This document shows positions 11,252 to 20,457 of a DNA stretch of 64,000 nucleotides, in pieces. The translations under genes were made by a program, and so were the position numbers. The DNA is taken from positions 153,058 through 217,057 of the forward strand of contig NZ_FOMO01000007.1 in assembly GCF_900112645.1 (NCBI RefSeq), read 5' to 3'. The stretch's first letter is position 1, and each line of letters begins with the position of its first letter. Below the pieces are notes generated by a model. The model was not told where the DNA came from. It saw only the letters and a list, made by a program, of their open reading frames with translations, and made no database searches. Origin of the DNA: Phytopseudomonas straminea. GTDB taxonomy: Bacteria; Pseudomonadota; Gammaproteobacteria; Pseudomonadales; Pseudomonadaceae.

Positions 11252-12082
11252 CTACAAGCGGCGATCCAGGCCGAAGCGGCGGCTCAGCACGCGGTCGAGC
11301 AGGGCGCCTGGCAGCAGCGCCGAGAGCAGCGGCAGGGCGCGGCTGCCATTGCCCAGGCGCAATACCCTTGGACGCTTGGCACTGGCCACGGCAGCGTATA
11401 CGTTGCGCGCCACGTGGCTGGCCGGTGTCGGATTGTCTTGCGAGGCGATGGCGCGGGCGCGAATGCCGTCACGCATCGGCCACCATGGCGACTGCTCGCC
11501 GATCAGTTGTTCGGCCTGGCGACTGGCGTGGGTGCCGAAGCTGGATTCGATCGCACCCGGCTGCACTTCCATCACACCGACGCCAAATGGCGCCAGCTCC
11601 AGCCGCAGTGCGTCGCTCAAAGCATGCACCGCAGCCTTTGAGGCGCAATAAGCGCCGGCGAACGGTGTCACCAGTACGGCGGAAACACTGCCGATATTGA
11701 TCACCAAACCCTTGTTCTGGCGCAGTAGCGGAAACAGCGCGCGGGTCACGTTGACCAGGGAGAACACGTTGGTTTCGAACTGCGCGCGCATGGCGGCAGC
11801 GCCGCCGTCGAGCAGTGGGCCCATGGCGCCGTAGCCGGCATTGTTGATCAGCACGTCGAGCCCGCCGATGCGTTCCTTGAGCGTGGCGGCCAGCTGCTCG
11901 ACCGCGGCTGCATCGTTGACGTCCAGCTGCACGGCGTTGAACCCTGCTTCGCTCAGGCGCGCCACGTCTTCGCGCTTGCGGGCGCTTGCCCAGACCTCAT
12001 ACCCCTGTTGCGCGAAGGTGTCGGCCAGTGCCCGGCCAATGCCGCTGGAGCAGCCAGTGATCAGAACCCTAGGGTGACTCAT
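11252..12082 (-). CDS. SDR family oxidoreductase
   Basis: 276-residue classical short-chain dehydrogenase/reductase. The cofactor motif TGCSSGIG is at residues 9-16, NNAG at about 85-88, and the catalytic set is Ser in NIGSVSA with YCASK (about 147-151). The residues after the second strand (ARKRED) suggest NADPH preference. A C-terminal extension with a hydrophobic stretch (LLSALLPGALLDRVL) could associate with membranes. Substrate cannot be told from sequence. Confidence 0.88.
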   Translation of the reverse strand: MSHPRVLITGCSSGIGRALADTFAQQGYEVWASARKREDVARLSEAGFNAVQLDVNDAAAVEQLAATLKERIGGLDVLINNAGYGAMGPLLDGGAAAMRAQFETNVFSLVNVTRALFPLLRQNKGLVINIGSVSAVLVTPFAGAYCASKAAVHALSDALRLELAPFGVGVMEVQPGAIESSFGTHASRQAEQLIGEQSPWWPMRDGIRARAIASQDNPTPASHVARNVYAAVASAKRPRVLRLGNGSRALPLLSALLPGALLDRVLSRRFGLDRRL

Positions 12083-12126
12083 GGGTAATCCTTGTGATTG
12101 TTGTTGTGTGGATCGTGAAAGGGCGG

Positions 12127-12591
12127 CTAACGACTGAAGGTGCCCTGCAACTGCTCGGCGCGGAATTCCAGGGTACTGGCGCGGTAGCCGCTGCGCAGCG
12201 TAGGCAGCGGCAGGCAGCTTTGCCAGTCGGCACCGGGTAGCAGCTCGCCGGGGCCGCTGTAGCGCGGCGTCTCGTACAGGCGCTGCGCCAGGTTGACACT
12301 GTCACCTGGCCGGTAGGCGCTGACCTGCCAATGCAGTTCCTGCAGTGCGGCGTCGCTGCCGTTGTGCAGGTACAGCTCCAGTGGGCGGTCAGCGGGGCAG
12401 CGTTCGGGGGCGTAGCTCAGGCGCAATTCCAGGTGAGCCAGGTTGCGATTCTCACGGTTTTCCTGCCACAGCACCCAGCTCGCCACCATGCCCAGCCCGG
12501 CCAGCGCCGCCAGTGAAATAGGCAGGGCCTTGGCCGGGTAGCGGATCAGCAGAATGAACCAGCTGAGAACCAGAATCGCGCCGAAAATCAT
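12127..12591 (-). CDS. Membrane-anchored protein of unknown function
   Basis: 154 residues: two N-terminal hydrophobic segments (about 2-17 and 22-42) followed by a polar, probably periplasmic domain of about 110 residues with two cysteines (PERCPADRP and WQSCLPLP) that could form a disulfide. Similar proteins in Pseudomonas have been loosely labelled multidrug transporter, which I cannot support. It starts 136 nt downstream of yaaA and ends 44 nt before the SDR start, all minus strand. Confidence 0.6.
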   Translation of the reverse strand: MIFGAILVLSWFILLIRYPAKALPISLAALAGLGMVASWVLWQENRENRNLAHLELRLSYAPERCPADRPLELYLHNGSDAALQELHWQVSAYRPGDSVNLAQRLYETPRYSGPGELLPGADWQSCLPLPTLRSGYRASTLEFRAEQLQGTFSR

Positions 12592-12727
12592 GGCTGGACC
12601 TTGAATGTCGAGTGTCTGCCAATCCTACACAAGGCCGATGGGCTCGGCACCCGCCCAGGGGTTGGTGGATGTTTCGCCAGGGGCTGTTTCTCGCCGCCAT
12701 GCAACTCATGCTGAAGCGCCTGGGCCT

Positions 12728-13507
12728 TCACTCCGGCGCGTGGTCGCGCAGGAACACCAGCTTGTCGGCGCTCGAATCCTTTGCCGAGAAGCGGTAGCCC
12801 TGGTCGTTGAAATCCTTGAGGTGCTTTGGATCGGTCACGCGTTCCTTGATCACGTGGCGGGCCATCAGACCGCGGGCTTTCTTGGCGTAGAAGCTGATGA
12901 TCTTGTACTGACCGTTCTTCAGGTCCTTGAATTCGGTGTCGAGGATTCGCGCTTTCAGCACCTTGCGCTTGACCGCCCCGAAGTATTCATTGGATGCCAG
13001 GTTGAGCAGCACGTCGTCGCCCTGGGCGGCCAGCGCCTGATTCAGCCATTCGCTGATGGGCTCGCCCCAAAACGCGTAGAGGTCCTTGCCGCGGGCGTTG
13101 GCCAGCTTGGTACCCATTTCCAGGCGGTAGGGCATCATCAGGTCCAGCGGGCGCAGCAGCCCGTACAGGCCGGAGAGCATGCGCAAGTGCTGCTGGGCGA
13201 AATCGAAGTCGGCCTCGCTGAAGCTTTCCGCGTCCAGCCCGGTGTACACGTCGCCCTTGAAGGCCAGCAGCGCCTGCTTGGCGTTCTCTGGCGTGAAGTC
13301 CGGCGTCCAGCTGCCGAAGCGCGCTGCGTTGAGGCCGGCCAGTTTGTCGGAGAGGTGCATCAACTCGGCGATCTGCGCCGGCGTGAAGTCGCGCAGCTGG
13401 GTGACCAGTTCCTGGGAATGGTCGAGAAATTCGGGCTGGGTAAAGCGCGAAGTGACCGGTGCGCTTTCGTAGTCCAGGGTCTTGGCGGGGGAAATCACCA
13501 TCAGCAT
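12728..13507 (-). CDS. yaaA: Peroxide stress protein YaaA
   Basis: 259 residues, matching the YaaA/DUF328 family in length and in its signature start (MLMVISPAKTLDYE). In E. coli YaaA is an OxyR-regulated DNA-binding protein that lowers free iron during peroxide stress. Here no OxyR site was recognised. The start is the first of two close ATGs because the family begins with M-L-x-x-ISPAKTLD. A GGAGACGACTC stretch precedes it. Confidence 0.93.
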   Translation of the reverse strand: MLMVISPAKTLDYESAPVTSRFTQPEFLDHSQELVTQLRDFTPAQIAELMHLSDKLAGLNAARFGSWTPDFTPENAKQALLAFKGDVYTGLDAESFSEADFDFAQQHLRMLSGLYGLLRPLDLMMPYRLEMGTKLANARGKDLYAFWGEPISEWLNQALAAQGDDVLLNLASNEYFGAVKRKVLKARILDTEFKDLKNGQYKIISFYAKKARGLMARHVIKERVTDPKHLKDFNDQGYRFSAKDSSADKLVFLRDHAPE

Positions 13508-13893
13508 GAGTCGTCTCCTTCGGCGGAGCGGCGATTCTAGCCGATTCGGCAGGGCCCGCGTGGAGCAAGGCAGCAGGCTGGACTCATGACTCTAGTGGGC
13601 GATAAGTGCCGCTGCCAAGGTCATTCGTCCAACCGACAAATAAAAATAAAAAAACTGAAAAGATCATTTGCCTGTCACATTTTTTGGAGTATCAACGAAC
13701 TGTGGTTTGCGACGAACCGGGCATGAAGGCCGGCCCGTGCAGACCACGCCTTGAAAGACCGCCGAACCCTGCAGACAGGTGGCGGCCCTCGGCCCTCATC
13801 CGTTTGCGGCGCTCCTGATCGGGAGTCGGTGGTCCTGTGTGGCGGAGCGCCGTCCTGGCATTCCGTCGCTGGATCCGACAAGAGGTGACGAGT
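13508..13893 (+). promoter_or_regulatory. 386-nt region between divergent yaaA and phoH-like gene
   Basis: No gene is supported here. An A-rich stretch (13637-13662) precedes a possible sigma70 promoter, TTGCCT (13668-13673), 16 nt, TATCAA (13690-13695), reading toward the PhoH-like gene. That would give a leader of roughly 190 nt with several GC-rich hairpins, e.g. GCTCCTGATCGGGAG at 13811-13825. Whether the leader is regulatory is unknown. Confidence 0.35.
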
Positions 13894-15285
13894 ATGGATG
13901 ACCACGGACGCATCAAGCCCACCGCCCCAACCTTGTACGCCCTCGACACCAATGTCCTGATTCACGATCCCAACGCGCTGCTCAATTTCCAGGAACACCA
14001 CGTCGCCATCCCGATGACGGTGCTGGAGGAACTCGACAAGCTGAAAACCGGCAAACAGGGCGTCGCCGCTGAATGCCGGCAAGCCATCCGCCTGATTGAC
14101 AAGATTCTCGATGGAGCCACCCCCGAGGAGGTCGAGCACGGGGTGCCGATCCAGCGCGACAAGAGCGGCCCCTGCGGTTTTCTGTCGATTCTTATGAGCA
14201 AGAGTGCGGCGCCGGTCACCTGGCTGCCGGAAGACCTCAACGACAACAAGATCATCAACCAGCTGGTGGAGCTAAAGTCACGGCGCCCGGGCATGTCCGT
14301 GGTGCTGGTGACCAAGGACATCAACATGCGCCTGAAGGCGCGTGGCTGCGGGCTGGATTCCGAGGATTACCACACCGACCAACTGGTCGACGACATCTCG
14401 CTGCTGTCCAAGGGTTACCACGACGTCGAGGGTGCCTTCTGGGATCGCGTCGCCAAGGTCGATACCCGCCAGGGTCATGGGCGTACCTGGCACCGCGTGC
14501 AGCTCAGCGAAGACTTGCCGGCGGTCAACGTCAATGAATTCATCATCGACGAGCAGGGCTTCGTCGGCTGGGTCAAGGAGGTCGAGGGCAACGAGCTGCT
14601 GATTCTCGATCTGCACCAGGAGCCGCTGCTGCATCAGGAGGCCTGGGGGCTCAAACCGAGGGACATCCACCAGGCGCTGGCGCTCTACGCGCTGCTCGAC
14701 CCGGACATTCACCTGGTCAACCTGACCGGCGCCGCCGGCTCGGGCAAGACCATCCTGGCGCTGGCGGCGGCCATCGAACAGACCATGGTCAGCAAGCGCT
14801 ACCGGCGCATCATCGCCACCCGTTCGGTACAGGGCCTGGACCAGGAAATCGGCTTTCTGCCCGGCACCGAGGCCGAGAAGATGGAGCCCTGGCTGGGCGC
14901 CATCACCGACAACCTCGAAGCCCTGCACATGGATGACGAGAACACCCATGGCAGCGTCGACTACATCCTGCAAAAGGTGCCCCTGCAGTTCAAATCCCTG
15001 AACTACATTCGCGGGCGCAGCTTCCAGCAGAGCCTGATCCTGATCGACGAATGCCAGAACCTCACCCCGCACCAGATGAAGACCATCATCACCCGTGCCG
15101 GCAATGGCTCCAAGGTGATCTGCCTGGGCAACCTGGCGCAGATCGATACGCCGTACCTTTCGGCGCCCAGCTCGGGGCTGACCTACCTCACCGAGCGCTT
15201 CAAGGGCTTCGAGCACGGTGTGCACATCACCCTGCAGGGCGTGCCGCGCTCGATCCTCGCCGAGTACGCCGAAAGCCACATGTAA
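13894..15285 (+). CDS. PIN domain-PhoH family ATPase
   Basis: 463 residues joining an N-terminal PIN-like nuclease domain (YALDTNVLIHDPN near residues 12-24; acidic residues of the PIN site present) to a C-terminal PhoH P-loop ATPase (TGAAGSGKT about 278-286; LILIDECQN as Walker B). PIN-PhoH proteins are reported as RNA unwinding and cleaving enzymes. A longer start at 13837 was rejected because the ATG at 13894 has AGAGGTGACG upstream and begins the conserved protein. moaC follows after 111 nt. P. aeruginosa has the same order. Confidence 0.92.
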   Translation: MDDHGRIKPTAPTLYALDTNVLIHDPNALLNFQEHHVAIPMTVLEELDKLKTGKQGVAAECRQAIRLIDKILDGATPEEVEHGVPIQRDKSGPCGFLSILMSKSAAPVTWLPEDLNDNKIINQLVELKSRRPGMSVVLVTKDINMRLKARGCGLDSEDYHTDQLVDDISLLSKGYHDVEGAFWDRVAKVDTRQGHGRTWHRVQLSEDLPAVNVNEFIIDEQGFVGWVKEVEGNELLILDLHQEPLLHQEAWGLKPRDIHQALALYALLDPDIHLVNLTGAAGSGKTILALAAAIEQTMVSKRYRRIIATRSVQGLDQEIGFLPGTEAEKMEPWLGAITDNLEALHMDDENTHGSVDYILQKVPLQFKSLNYIRGRSFQQSLILIDECQNLTPHQMKTIITRAGNGSKVICLGNLAQIDTPYLSAPSSGLTYLTERFKGFEHGVHITLQGVPRSILAEYAESHM

Positions 15286-15293
15286 CCCCTCGC

Positions 15294-15318
15294 CCCGGAG
15301 CCGCCTGGCGGCTCCGGG
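15294..15318 (+). terminator. GC-rich hairpin after the phoH-like gene
   Basis: CCCGGAGCCGCC pairs with GGCGGCTCCGGG directly after the stop codon. It is very stable, but only a weak T-rich tail follows, so termination may be partial and allow some read-through into moaC. Confidence 0.5.
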
Positions 15319-15396
15319 CATTCATTGCGGCGCGCATGGTTTGCAGGGGCCGGTGCGGGGCCTACAATCGCCAGGTTTTCTACTTGGAGATTGTCC

Positions 15397-15876
15397 GTGC
15401 TGACCCATCTCGACTCCCAGGGGCGCGCCAATATGGTCGACGTCAGCGACAAGGCGCAGACCGTGCGTGAGGCCGTGGCCGAGGCCCGGGTGCGCATGCT
15501 GCCCACCACGCTGCAGATGATCGTCGACGGTGAGCACCCCAAGGGCGATGTCTTCGCCGTGGCGCGTATCGCCGGCATCCAGGCCGCGAAAAAGACGTCC
15601 GATCTGATTCCGTTGTGTCATCCGCTGATGCTCACCAGCGTCAAGGTCGAGCTGCGGGCCGATGGCGACGACGCCGTACTGATCCGCGCGCGCTGCAAAC
15701 TCACCGGCCAGACCGGCGTGGAGATGGAAGCGCTGACCGCCGCCAGTGTCGCGGCGCTGACCATCTATGACATGTGCAAGGCGGTGGATCGCGGCATGAT
15801 CATCGAGCAGGTGCGCCTGCTGGAAAAACTCGGTGGCAAGAGCGGCCACTTCCTGGCAGGCGAGGGCGAGCGATGA
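15397..15876 (+). CDS. moaC: Cyclic pyranopterin monophosphate synthase MoaC
   Basis: 159 residues (E. coli 161). With MoaA it converts GTP to cyclic pyranopterin monophosphate, the first step of molybdenum cofactor synthesis. Conserved blocks are readable: MVDVSDKAQTVREA, the KTSDLIPLCHPL loop and GVEMEALTAASVAALTIYDM. The start is a GTG at 15397 with TTGGAGA upstream; an ATG 72 nt earlier would add a non-family extension. The stop overlaps the moaD start (ATGA), giving translational coupling. moaA is not in the window. Confidence 0.95.
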   Translation: MLTHLDSQGRANMVDVSDKAQTVREAVAEARVRMLPTTLQMIVDGEHPKGDVFAVARIAGIQAAKKTSDLIPLCHPLMLTSVKVELRADGDDAVLIRARCKLTGQTGVEMEALTAASVAALTIYDMCKAVDRGMIIEQVRLLEKLGGKSGHFLAGEGER

Positions 15877-16115
15877 TCCACGTGCAGTATTTCGCCCGTT
15901 ATCGCGAAACCCTGGGGCTGGATGCCGAGGAGCTACCGGGCGATTTCGCGACCCTCGATGAATTGCGCCTGCACCTGCTGGCCCGCGGCGGCGCCTGGGA
16001 GGTGCTCGCCGAGCGCGGCCTGATGTGCGCCCGCAACGAAGAACTCTGCGCGTTGAGTGAGGCGCTGGTCGACGGGGATGCAGTGGCGTTCTTCCCCACG
16101 GTCACCGGAGGCTGA
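15873..16115 (+). CDS. moaD: Molybdopterin synthase small subunit MoaD
   Basis: 80-residue ubiquitin-like sulfur carrier ending in the required Gly-Gly (FPTVTGG), which is adenylated by MoeB-type enzymes and thiocarboxylated before donating sulfur in molybdopterin synthase. The start overlaps the moaC stop by 4 nt and the stop is 1 nt before moaE, so the three genes are one translational unit. Confidence 0.94.
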   Translation: MIHVQYFARYRETLGLDAEELPGDFATLDELRLHLLARGGAWEVLAERGLMCARNEELCALSEALVDGDAVAFFPTVTGG

Positions 16116-16116
16116 G

Positions 16117-16575
16117 ATGGCAGTTCGCGTCCAGCAGGCCGTTTTCGATCCCGGCTTGGAAACCAACGCCGTGCATGCCGCCAACGCCGGCGTCGGCGCC
16201 GTGGCGTGCTTCGTCGGCTACGTGCGTGATTTCAATGACGGCCAGGACGTGGCCGGCATGTTTCTCGAGCATTTCCCCGGTATGACCGAAAAGGCCCTGG
16301 CTGGCATCGAGAGCCAGGCCCGCGAGCGCTGGCCATTGCTGGGCGTCGAGGTGATCCACCGCGTCGGGCGGCTGGAGCCGGGCGAGCCAATCGTTTTCGT
16401 CGGCGTGGCCAGCGCTCACCGCCAGGCGGCCTTTCAGGCCTGCGAGTTCATCATGGATTACCTGAAAACCCGTGCGCCGTTCTGGAAAAAGGAGGACACC
16501 CCCAGCGGCCCGCGCTGGGTCGAGGGCCGCGAGAGCGACCAGGCATCCGCCCGGCGTTGGCAGGCCGAAAGCTGA
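16117..16575 (+). CDS. moaE: Molybdopterin synthase catalytic subunit MoaE
   Basis: 152 residues (E. coli 150). It inserts two sulfurs from MoaD into cyclic pyranopterin monophosphate. Motifs include GAVACFVGYVRDFNDG, the HRVGRLEPGE block and the active-site lysine region KTRAPFWKKE. A longer frame begins 60 nt upstream, inside moaD, but the ATG at 16117 is the family start and follows GGAGGCTGAG. It is last of moaCDE and convergent with the small membrane protein gene at 16583. Confidence 0.95.
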   Translation: MAVRVQQAVFDPGLETNAVHAANAGVGAVACFVGYVRDFNDGQDVAGMFLEHFPGMTEKALAGIESQARERWPLLGVEVIHRVGRLEPGEPIVFVGVASAHRQAAFQACEFIMDYLKTRAPFWKKEDTPSGPRWVEGRESDQASARRWQAES

Positions 16576-16582
16576 AAGCGGC

Positions 16583-16747
16583 TCAGCCGAACTCGATAAA
16601 GACCTTGAAGTACAGTGGCGCGAACATCGACAGCGCGCCCAGCCCGGTCAGCCAGATGCCCCATTCCTGTTCGCGGTTATTGAAGCCGATACCCAGCAGC
16701 AGAAAGCCGCTGATCAGCAGGACGATCATGATGTGAAAAGCGTCCAT
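16583..16747 (-). CDS. 54-residue membrane protein (unknown function)
   Basis: Very small protein starting MDAFHIMIVLLISGF with two hydrophobic helices (about 4-21 and 30-50) joined by the polar turn NNREQEWG. Coding is supported by the strong ribosome site GAGGAGG nine nucleotides before the ATG and by the hydrophobic pattern. Longer upstream starts give a basic low-complexity extension and were rejected. It ends 7 nt from the convergent moaE stop. Not recognised; possibly a single-gene stress peptide. Confidence 0.6.
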   Translation of the reverse strand: MDAFHIMIVLLISGFLLLGIGFNNREQEWGIWLTGLGALSMFAPLYFKVFIEFG

Positions 16748-16982
16748 GGCGAAGCCTCCTCGCAAGTGTCGCGTGCCATGAGCTGCGCCGCTGCCGTGCG
16801 GCGGCCTACATATCCAGCGTAGTCGAGGGCGCGTGTGGTGGGGCTGATTCAGGGCAATTCGTGGCATCAATAATGCGCAGCCTGGCCGCGATAAAAATCA
16901 CGTTCGCCGATTTTGGTCGCCGTCGCGGCCGGGCGTGATTAAAATCGCCGACTGAATTCTCCTGCTACCCAAGGATCCTGTT

Positions 16983-18164
16983 ATGCCCCGTATCGGAACC
17001 CCCCTGTCGCCCAGCGCGACCCGCGTGTTGCTGTGTGGCTCGGGCGAGCTCGGCAAGGAAGTGGTCATCGAGCTGCAACGCCTAGGCGTGGAAGTGATCG
17101 CCGTCGATCGCTACGCCAACGCGCCGGCCATGCAGGTGGCGCATCGCAGCCACGTGATCAACATGCTCGACGGCGCCGCGCTGCGTGCAGTGATCGAGCA
17201 GGAGAAGCCGCACTACATCGTGCCGGAGATCGAGGCGATCGCCACCGCCACGCTGGTCGAGCTGGAAAACGAAGGCTACACCGTGATCCCCAGCGCCCGC
17301 GCCGCGCAGCTGACCATGAACCGGGAAGGCATCCGTCGCCTGGCCGCCGAAGAACTCGGCCTGCCGACCTCGCCCTATAAGTTCGCGGACTCCTTCGAGG
17401 AGTTCCAGGCAGCGGTGAGCGCCATTGGCTTCCCGTGCGTGGTCAAGCCGATCATGAGCTCGTCCGGCAAGGGCCAGTCGGTGCTCAAGGGCGCCGATGA
17501 CGTACAGAAAGCCTGGGACTACGCCCAGGCCGGTGGCCGTGCCGGCAAGGGCCGGGTGATCGTCGAAGGTTTCATCGACTTCGACTACGAAATCACCCTG
17601 CTGACCGTGCGCCACGTCGGCGGCACCACCTTTTGCGCGCCTGTCGGCCATCGTCAGGAAAAGGGCGATTACCAAGAGTCCTGGCAGCCTCAGGCGATGA
17701 GCGAGGCCGCCCGTGCCGAGGCCGAGCGTATCGCTCTGGCCGTTACTGGCTCGCTGGGTGGTCGCGGCCTGTTTGGCGTCGAGCTGTTCGTCAAGGGCGA
17801 TCAGGTGTGGTTCTGCGAGATATCGCCGCGCCCGCACGACACCGGCCTGGTCACCCTGATCTCTCAGGATTTGTCCGAATTCGCCCTGCATGCCCGCGCT
17901 ATTCTTGGCCTGCCGATCCCAGCGATCCGCCAGTTCGGCCCGTCCGCCTCGGCAGTGATTCTGGTCGAAGGCGAGTCCAAGCAGGTCAGCTTCGGCAGCC
18001 TCGGCGCCGCGCTCACCGAGCCGGACACCGCCCTGCGTCTGTTCGGCAAGCCGGAAGTCAGCGGCCAGCGCCGCATGGGCGTTGCACTGGCGCGCGACGA
18101 GTCTCTGGACGCAGCCCGCGCCAAGGCGCTGCGGTCGGCGCAGGCGGTCAAGGTGGAGCTGTAA
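16983..18164 (+). CDS. purT: Formate-dependent phosphoribosylglycinamide formyltransferase 2
   Basis: 393 residues (E. coli 392). ATP-grasp enzyme that makes formyl-GAR from GAR, formate and ATP in purine synthesis, independent of folate. Readable motifs: N-terminal VLLCGSGELGKEVVIELQRLG, the ATP-grasp segment KPIMSSSGKGQS and the metal-binding FCEISPRPHDTG. Its 112-nt leader has an inverted pair (AAATCACG near 16893, CGTGATTAAAA near 16936) around a GC-rich centre; significance unknown. Monocistronic, followed by a REP pair. Confidence 0.96.
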   Translation: MPRIGTPLSPSATRVLLCGSGELGKEVVIELQRLGVEVIAVDRYANAPAMQVAHRSHVINMLDGAALRAVIEQEKPHYIVPEIEAIATATLVELENEGYTVIPSARAAQLTMNREGIRRLAAEELGLPTSPYKFADSFEEFQAAVSAIGFPCVVKPIMSSSGKGQSVLKGADDVQKAWDYAQAGGRAGKGRVIVEGFIDFDYEITLLTVRHVGGTTFCAPVGHRQEKGDYQESWQPQAMSEAARAEAERIALAVTGSLGGRGLFGVELFVKGDQVWFCEISPRPHDTGLVTLISQDLSEFALHARAILGLPIPAIRQFGPSASAVILVEGESKQVSFGSLGAALTEPDTALRLFGKPEVSGQRRMGVALARDESLDAARAKALRSAQAVKVEL

Positions 18165-18210
18165 CCTTTTTGGAACGATGCCCGCAGCTGACGTGGGCAT
18201 GCTGCACTAA

Positions 18211-18278
18211 CTGTGGGAGCGGGCCATGCCCGCGAAAAGTCACGGGCATGGACTGGGCGTCCCCGCCCGTTCCCACAG
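18211..18278. repeat. Inverted pair of Pseudomonas REP elements
   Basis: CTGTGGGAGCGGGCCATGCC (18211) and, inverted, GCCCGTTCCCACAG (ending 18278) form a BIME-like pair downstream of purT. The shared core GTGGGAGCGGGC recurs at about 24.2, 29.0 and 59.4 kb. Region 18165-18399 otherwise shows no gene. Confidence 0.7.
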
Positions 18279-18399
18279 GTAGTACGCTAACGCTCGCGTT
18301 TCATTCGTTGTCGTCGATCAATGGGAATACGAATTCTCGGATACGAAAGATCGTGAGCGGCTTTATAAGTACCAGCGGCGTTGTGCCGCTTGCCATGCC

Positions 18400-19653
18400 T
18401 CAGTGCTGTTGGGCCTCCCAGGCCCGCACTTCCAGCACGCGGCTGCCGCTGGACTGGACGATCTCCAGCCGGTAGCGACTCACCTGCATACAAACCGCGC
18501 AGTCAGGAATGTTTTCCAGCACTTCGGTCACCAGGCCGTTGACCGTCTTCGGTCCATCGACCGGTAGGTGCCAGCCTAGTGCCCGGTTCACTTCACGCAG
18601 ATAGGCGCTGCCCTGGATCGACCAGGTGCCGTCGCCCAGCGGATAAAATTCGCGTGGGTGTGCGGTTTCCACCGAACTCAGGTCGCCGACGATCTCTTCG
18701 AGAATGTCTTCGACGGTGACGATGCCCATGGCCTCGCCGTATTCGTCGACCACTACGGCAGTGCGGTACTTGTGCTGCTGGAAGTTGACCAGCTGGTTCG
18801 CCAGCGTGGTGCCTTCGGGCACGAAGTACGCGGCGTCGCAGGCCTGCAGCAAGGCCGCTTCATCCAGCTCGCTACACCCGGCCAGGCGGCGCATGTGCAA
18901 GATGCCTTCGGTCTGGTTGAGGCCGTTGCGGTACACCGGCAGACGAGTGTGCGAGGCGCTGCGAATCTGCTCGAGCAGCGGCGTGCTGCCCTGCAGATCG
19001 ATGCCGGTGACCTCGTGGCGCGGAATCATCACGTCCTCGACGCTGACCTTGTCCAGCTCCAGCACGCCCAGCAGCATGGCGCGTCGCTCGGCGGGCAGCG
19101 GCAGGTCGTCGGCCTGCAGCGCGTCGCGCAGCTCGGTGAGGCTCGGTGCATCATCGGGTGCGGCGCTCTGATCTGCCTTGCCTATTCGCCGGCGCAGACC
19201 CTGGCCGATGGTCATCAGCAGGTGGGTGAACGGGGACAGCGCCAGGCTGACCAGGGTCAGCGGATAGCTTGCTGGGTAGGCGAACAGCGGCGGCGGCAGG
19301 ATGGCCAGCAGGCGACCGAACGGATGGGCCAGCATCAGCACGGCCAGCGTCAGAACGAACGGCGATGGCGCCAGATTACCGGGCGCACCGTGGCGCAAGG
19401 CCAGCAAGGTGGCAGCGACCGAGGCGGCCATGGTGCTGCAAATGGTGCCGATGCGCAGGGTCGCCGACAGCCGTTGTGGCTGGTCGAGCAGGGCGATCAG
19501 CCGGGCAGCGGCGCGATGGCCCTGGCGCGCCCGGTAGCGCAGCCGATAGCGGTTGAGACCGAATAGCACGGTACGTGCGCAGATGAAAAAGGTCGCGCAG
19601 GCCAGCAGGGTGAGCAGCAGGGCGAGCTGGAAAAGCGGTGAGGGTGTGTTCAC
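18400..19653 (-). CDS. HlyC/CorC family (DUF21-CBS) membrane protein
   Basis: 417 residues: N-terminal DUF21/CNNM membrane domain with hydrophobic segments at about 8-28, 65-85, 95-115 and 125-145; two CBS modules (MIPRHEVTGID... from about residue 208 and TAVVVDEYGEAMGIVTVEDILEE near 315); C-terminal CorC_HlyC domain. Members are linked to magnesium or cobalt efflux; the substrate here is inferred. It ends 3 nt before the start region of the ccsA-like gene upstream, so the two are probably one transcript. Confidence 0.88.
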   Translation of the reverse strand: MNTPSPLFQLALLLTLLACATFFICARTVLFGLNRYRLRYRARQGHRAAARLIALLDQPQRLSATLRIGTICSTMAASVAATLLALRHGAPGNLAPSPFVLTLAVLMLAHPFGRLLAILPPPLFAYPASYPLTLVSLALSPFTHLLMTIGQGLRRRIGKADQSAAPDDAPSLTELRDALQADDLPLPAERRAMLLGVLELDKVSVEDVMIPRHEVTGIDLQGSTPLLEQIRSASHTRLPVYRNGLNQTEGILHMRRLAGCSELDEAALLQACDAAYFVPEGTTLANQLVNFQQHKYRTAVVVDEYGEAMGIVTVEDILEEIVGDLSSVETAHPREFYPLGDGTWSIQGSAYLREVNRALGWHLPVDGPKTVNGLVTEVLENIPDCAVCMQVSRYRLEIVQSSGSRVLEVRAWEAQQH

Positions 19654-19656
19654 GGC

Positions 19657-20457
19657 TCAGATGTGCAGGATGAATTCACGAACCAGCTTGCTGCCGAAGA
19701 AGGCCAGCATCAGCAGACAGAAACCGGCCAGCGTCCAGCGGATCGCCTTGTGGCCGCGCCAGCCGAGCTGGTGGCGGCCCCAAAGCAGTACAGCGAACAC
19801 TACCCAGGCGAAGCACGACAGGATGGTCTTGTGCACCAGGTGCTGAGTGAACAGGTTGTCGATGAACACCGCGCCGGAGAGCAGCGACAGTGACAGCAGC
19901 GCCCAGCCGCTCCACAGGAAGCCGAACAGCAGGCTTTCCATGGTCTGCAGGGGTGGGAAGTTGCGGATCAGCCCGGAGGGATGCTTGTTCTTGAGCTGCC
20001 GGTCCTGCACCAGTAGCAATAGCGACTGGAACATGGCGATGGTCAACAGGCCGTAGGCCACGATGGACAGCAGAATGTGGGCGAGTATGCCAGGGCCTTC
20101 CTCGATCGGCTGGCTGGTGCCGCTGGGCATGAACTGCGCGCACAGCACCGTCAGCCCGCCGAGCGGAAACAGGAACAGCAGCAGGTTGTGCACCGGCATG
20201 CGCTGGCAGGCCAGCAGGATCAGCGCAATCACCGTAAAGGCGATCAGACTGGAGGAATTGAAGAAGTCCAGGTTCAGGCCGGCGACATCGTGCATCTGCA
20301 TGTACAGGCTGCCACCGTGAAACAGCAGGGCGATCACGCCCACCAGCAGCAACACGGGTTGGCTGGGCTGGCTGCGGCGGGCCAGATGCAGGCCTTGATA
20401 GCAGGCAGCGCCAAAGTAGAGAACGGCGGCGGCGAGGCTGGGTAACAGAGGGTGCAT
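19657..20457 (-). CDS. CcsA-like cytochrome c assembly family membrane protein
   Basis: 266-residue inner-membrane protein (YpjD/CcsA-type) with about eight hydrophobic segments. The family signature region includes LDFFNSSSLIAF, the EEGPGILAHILLSIVAYGLLTIA stretch with a conserved His, and later TILSCFAWVVFAVLLW. Related CcsA proteins handle haem for cytochrome c; this short orphan next to ffh is widespread but its role is unproven. The ATG at 20455-20457 gives the conserved N-terminus MHPLLPSL; a longer frame overlaps the ffh promoter region. Confidence 0.85.
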   Translation of the reverse strand: MHPLLPSLAAAVLYFGAACYQGLHLARRSQPSQPVLLLVGVIALLFHGGSLYMQMHDVAGLNLDFFNSSSLIAFTVIALILLACQRMPVHNLLLFLFPLGGLTVLCAQFMPSGTSQPIEEGPGILAHILLSIVAYGLLTIAMFQSLLLLVQDRQLKNKHPSGLIRNFPPLQTMESLLFGFLWSGWALLSLSLLSGAVFIDNLFTQHLVHKTILSCFAWVVFAVLLWGRHQLGWRGHKAIRWTLAGFCLLMLAFFGSKLVREFILHI

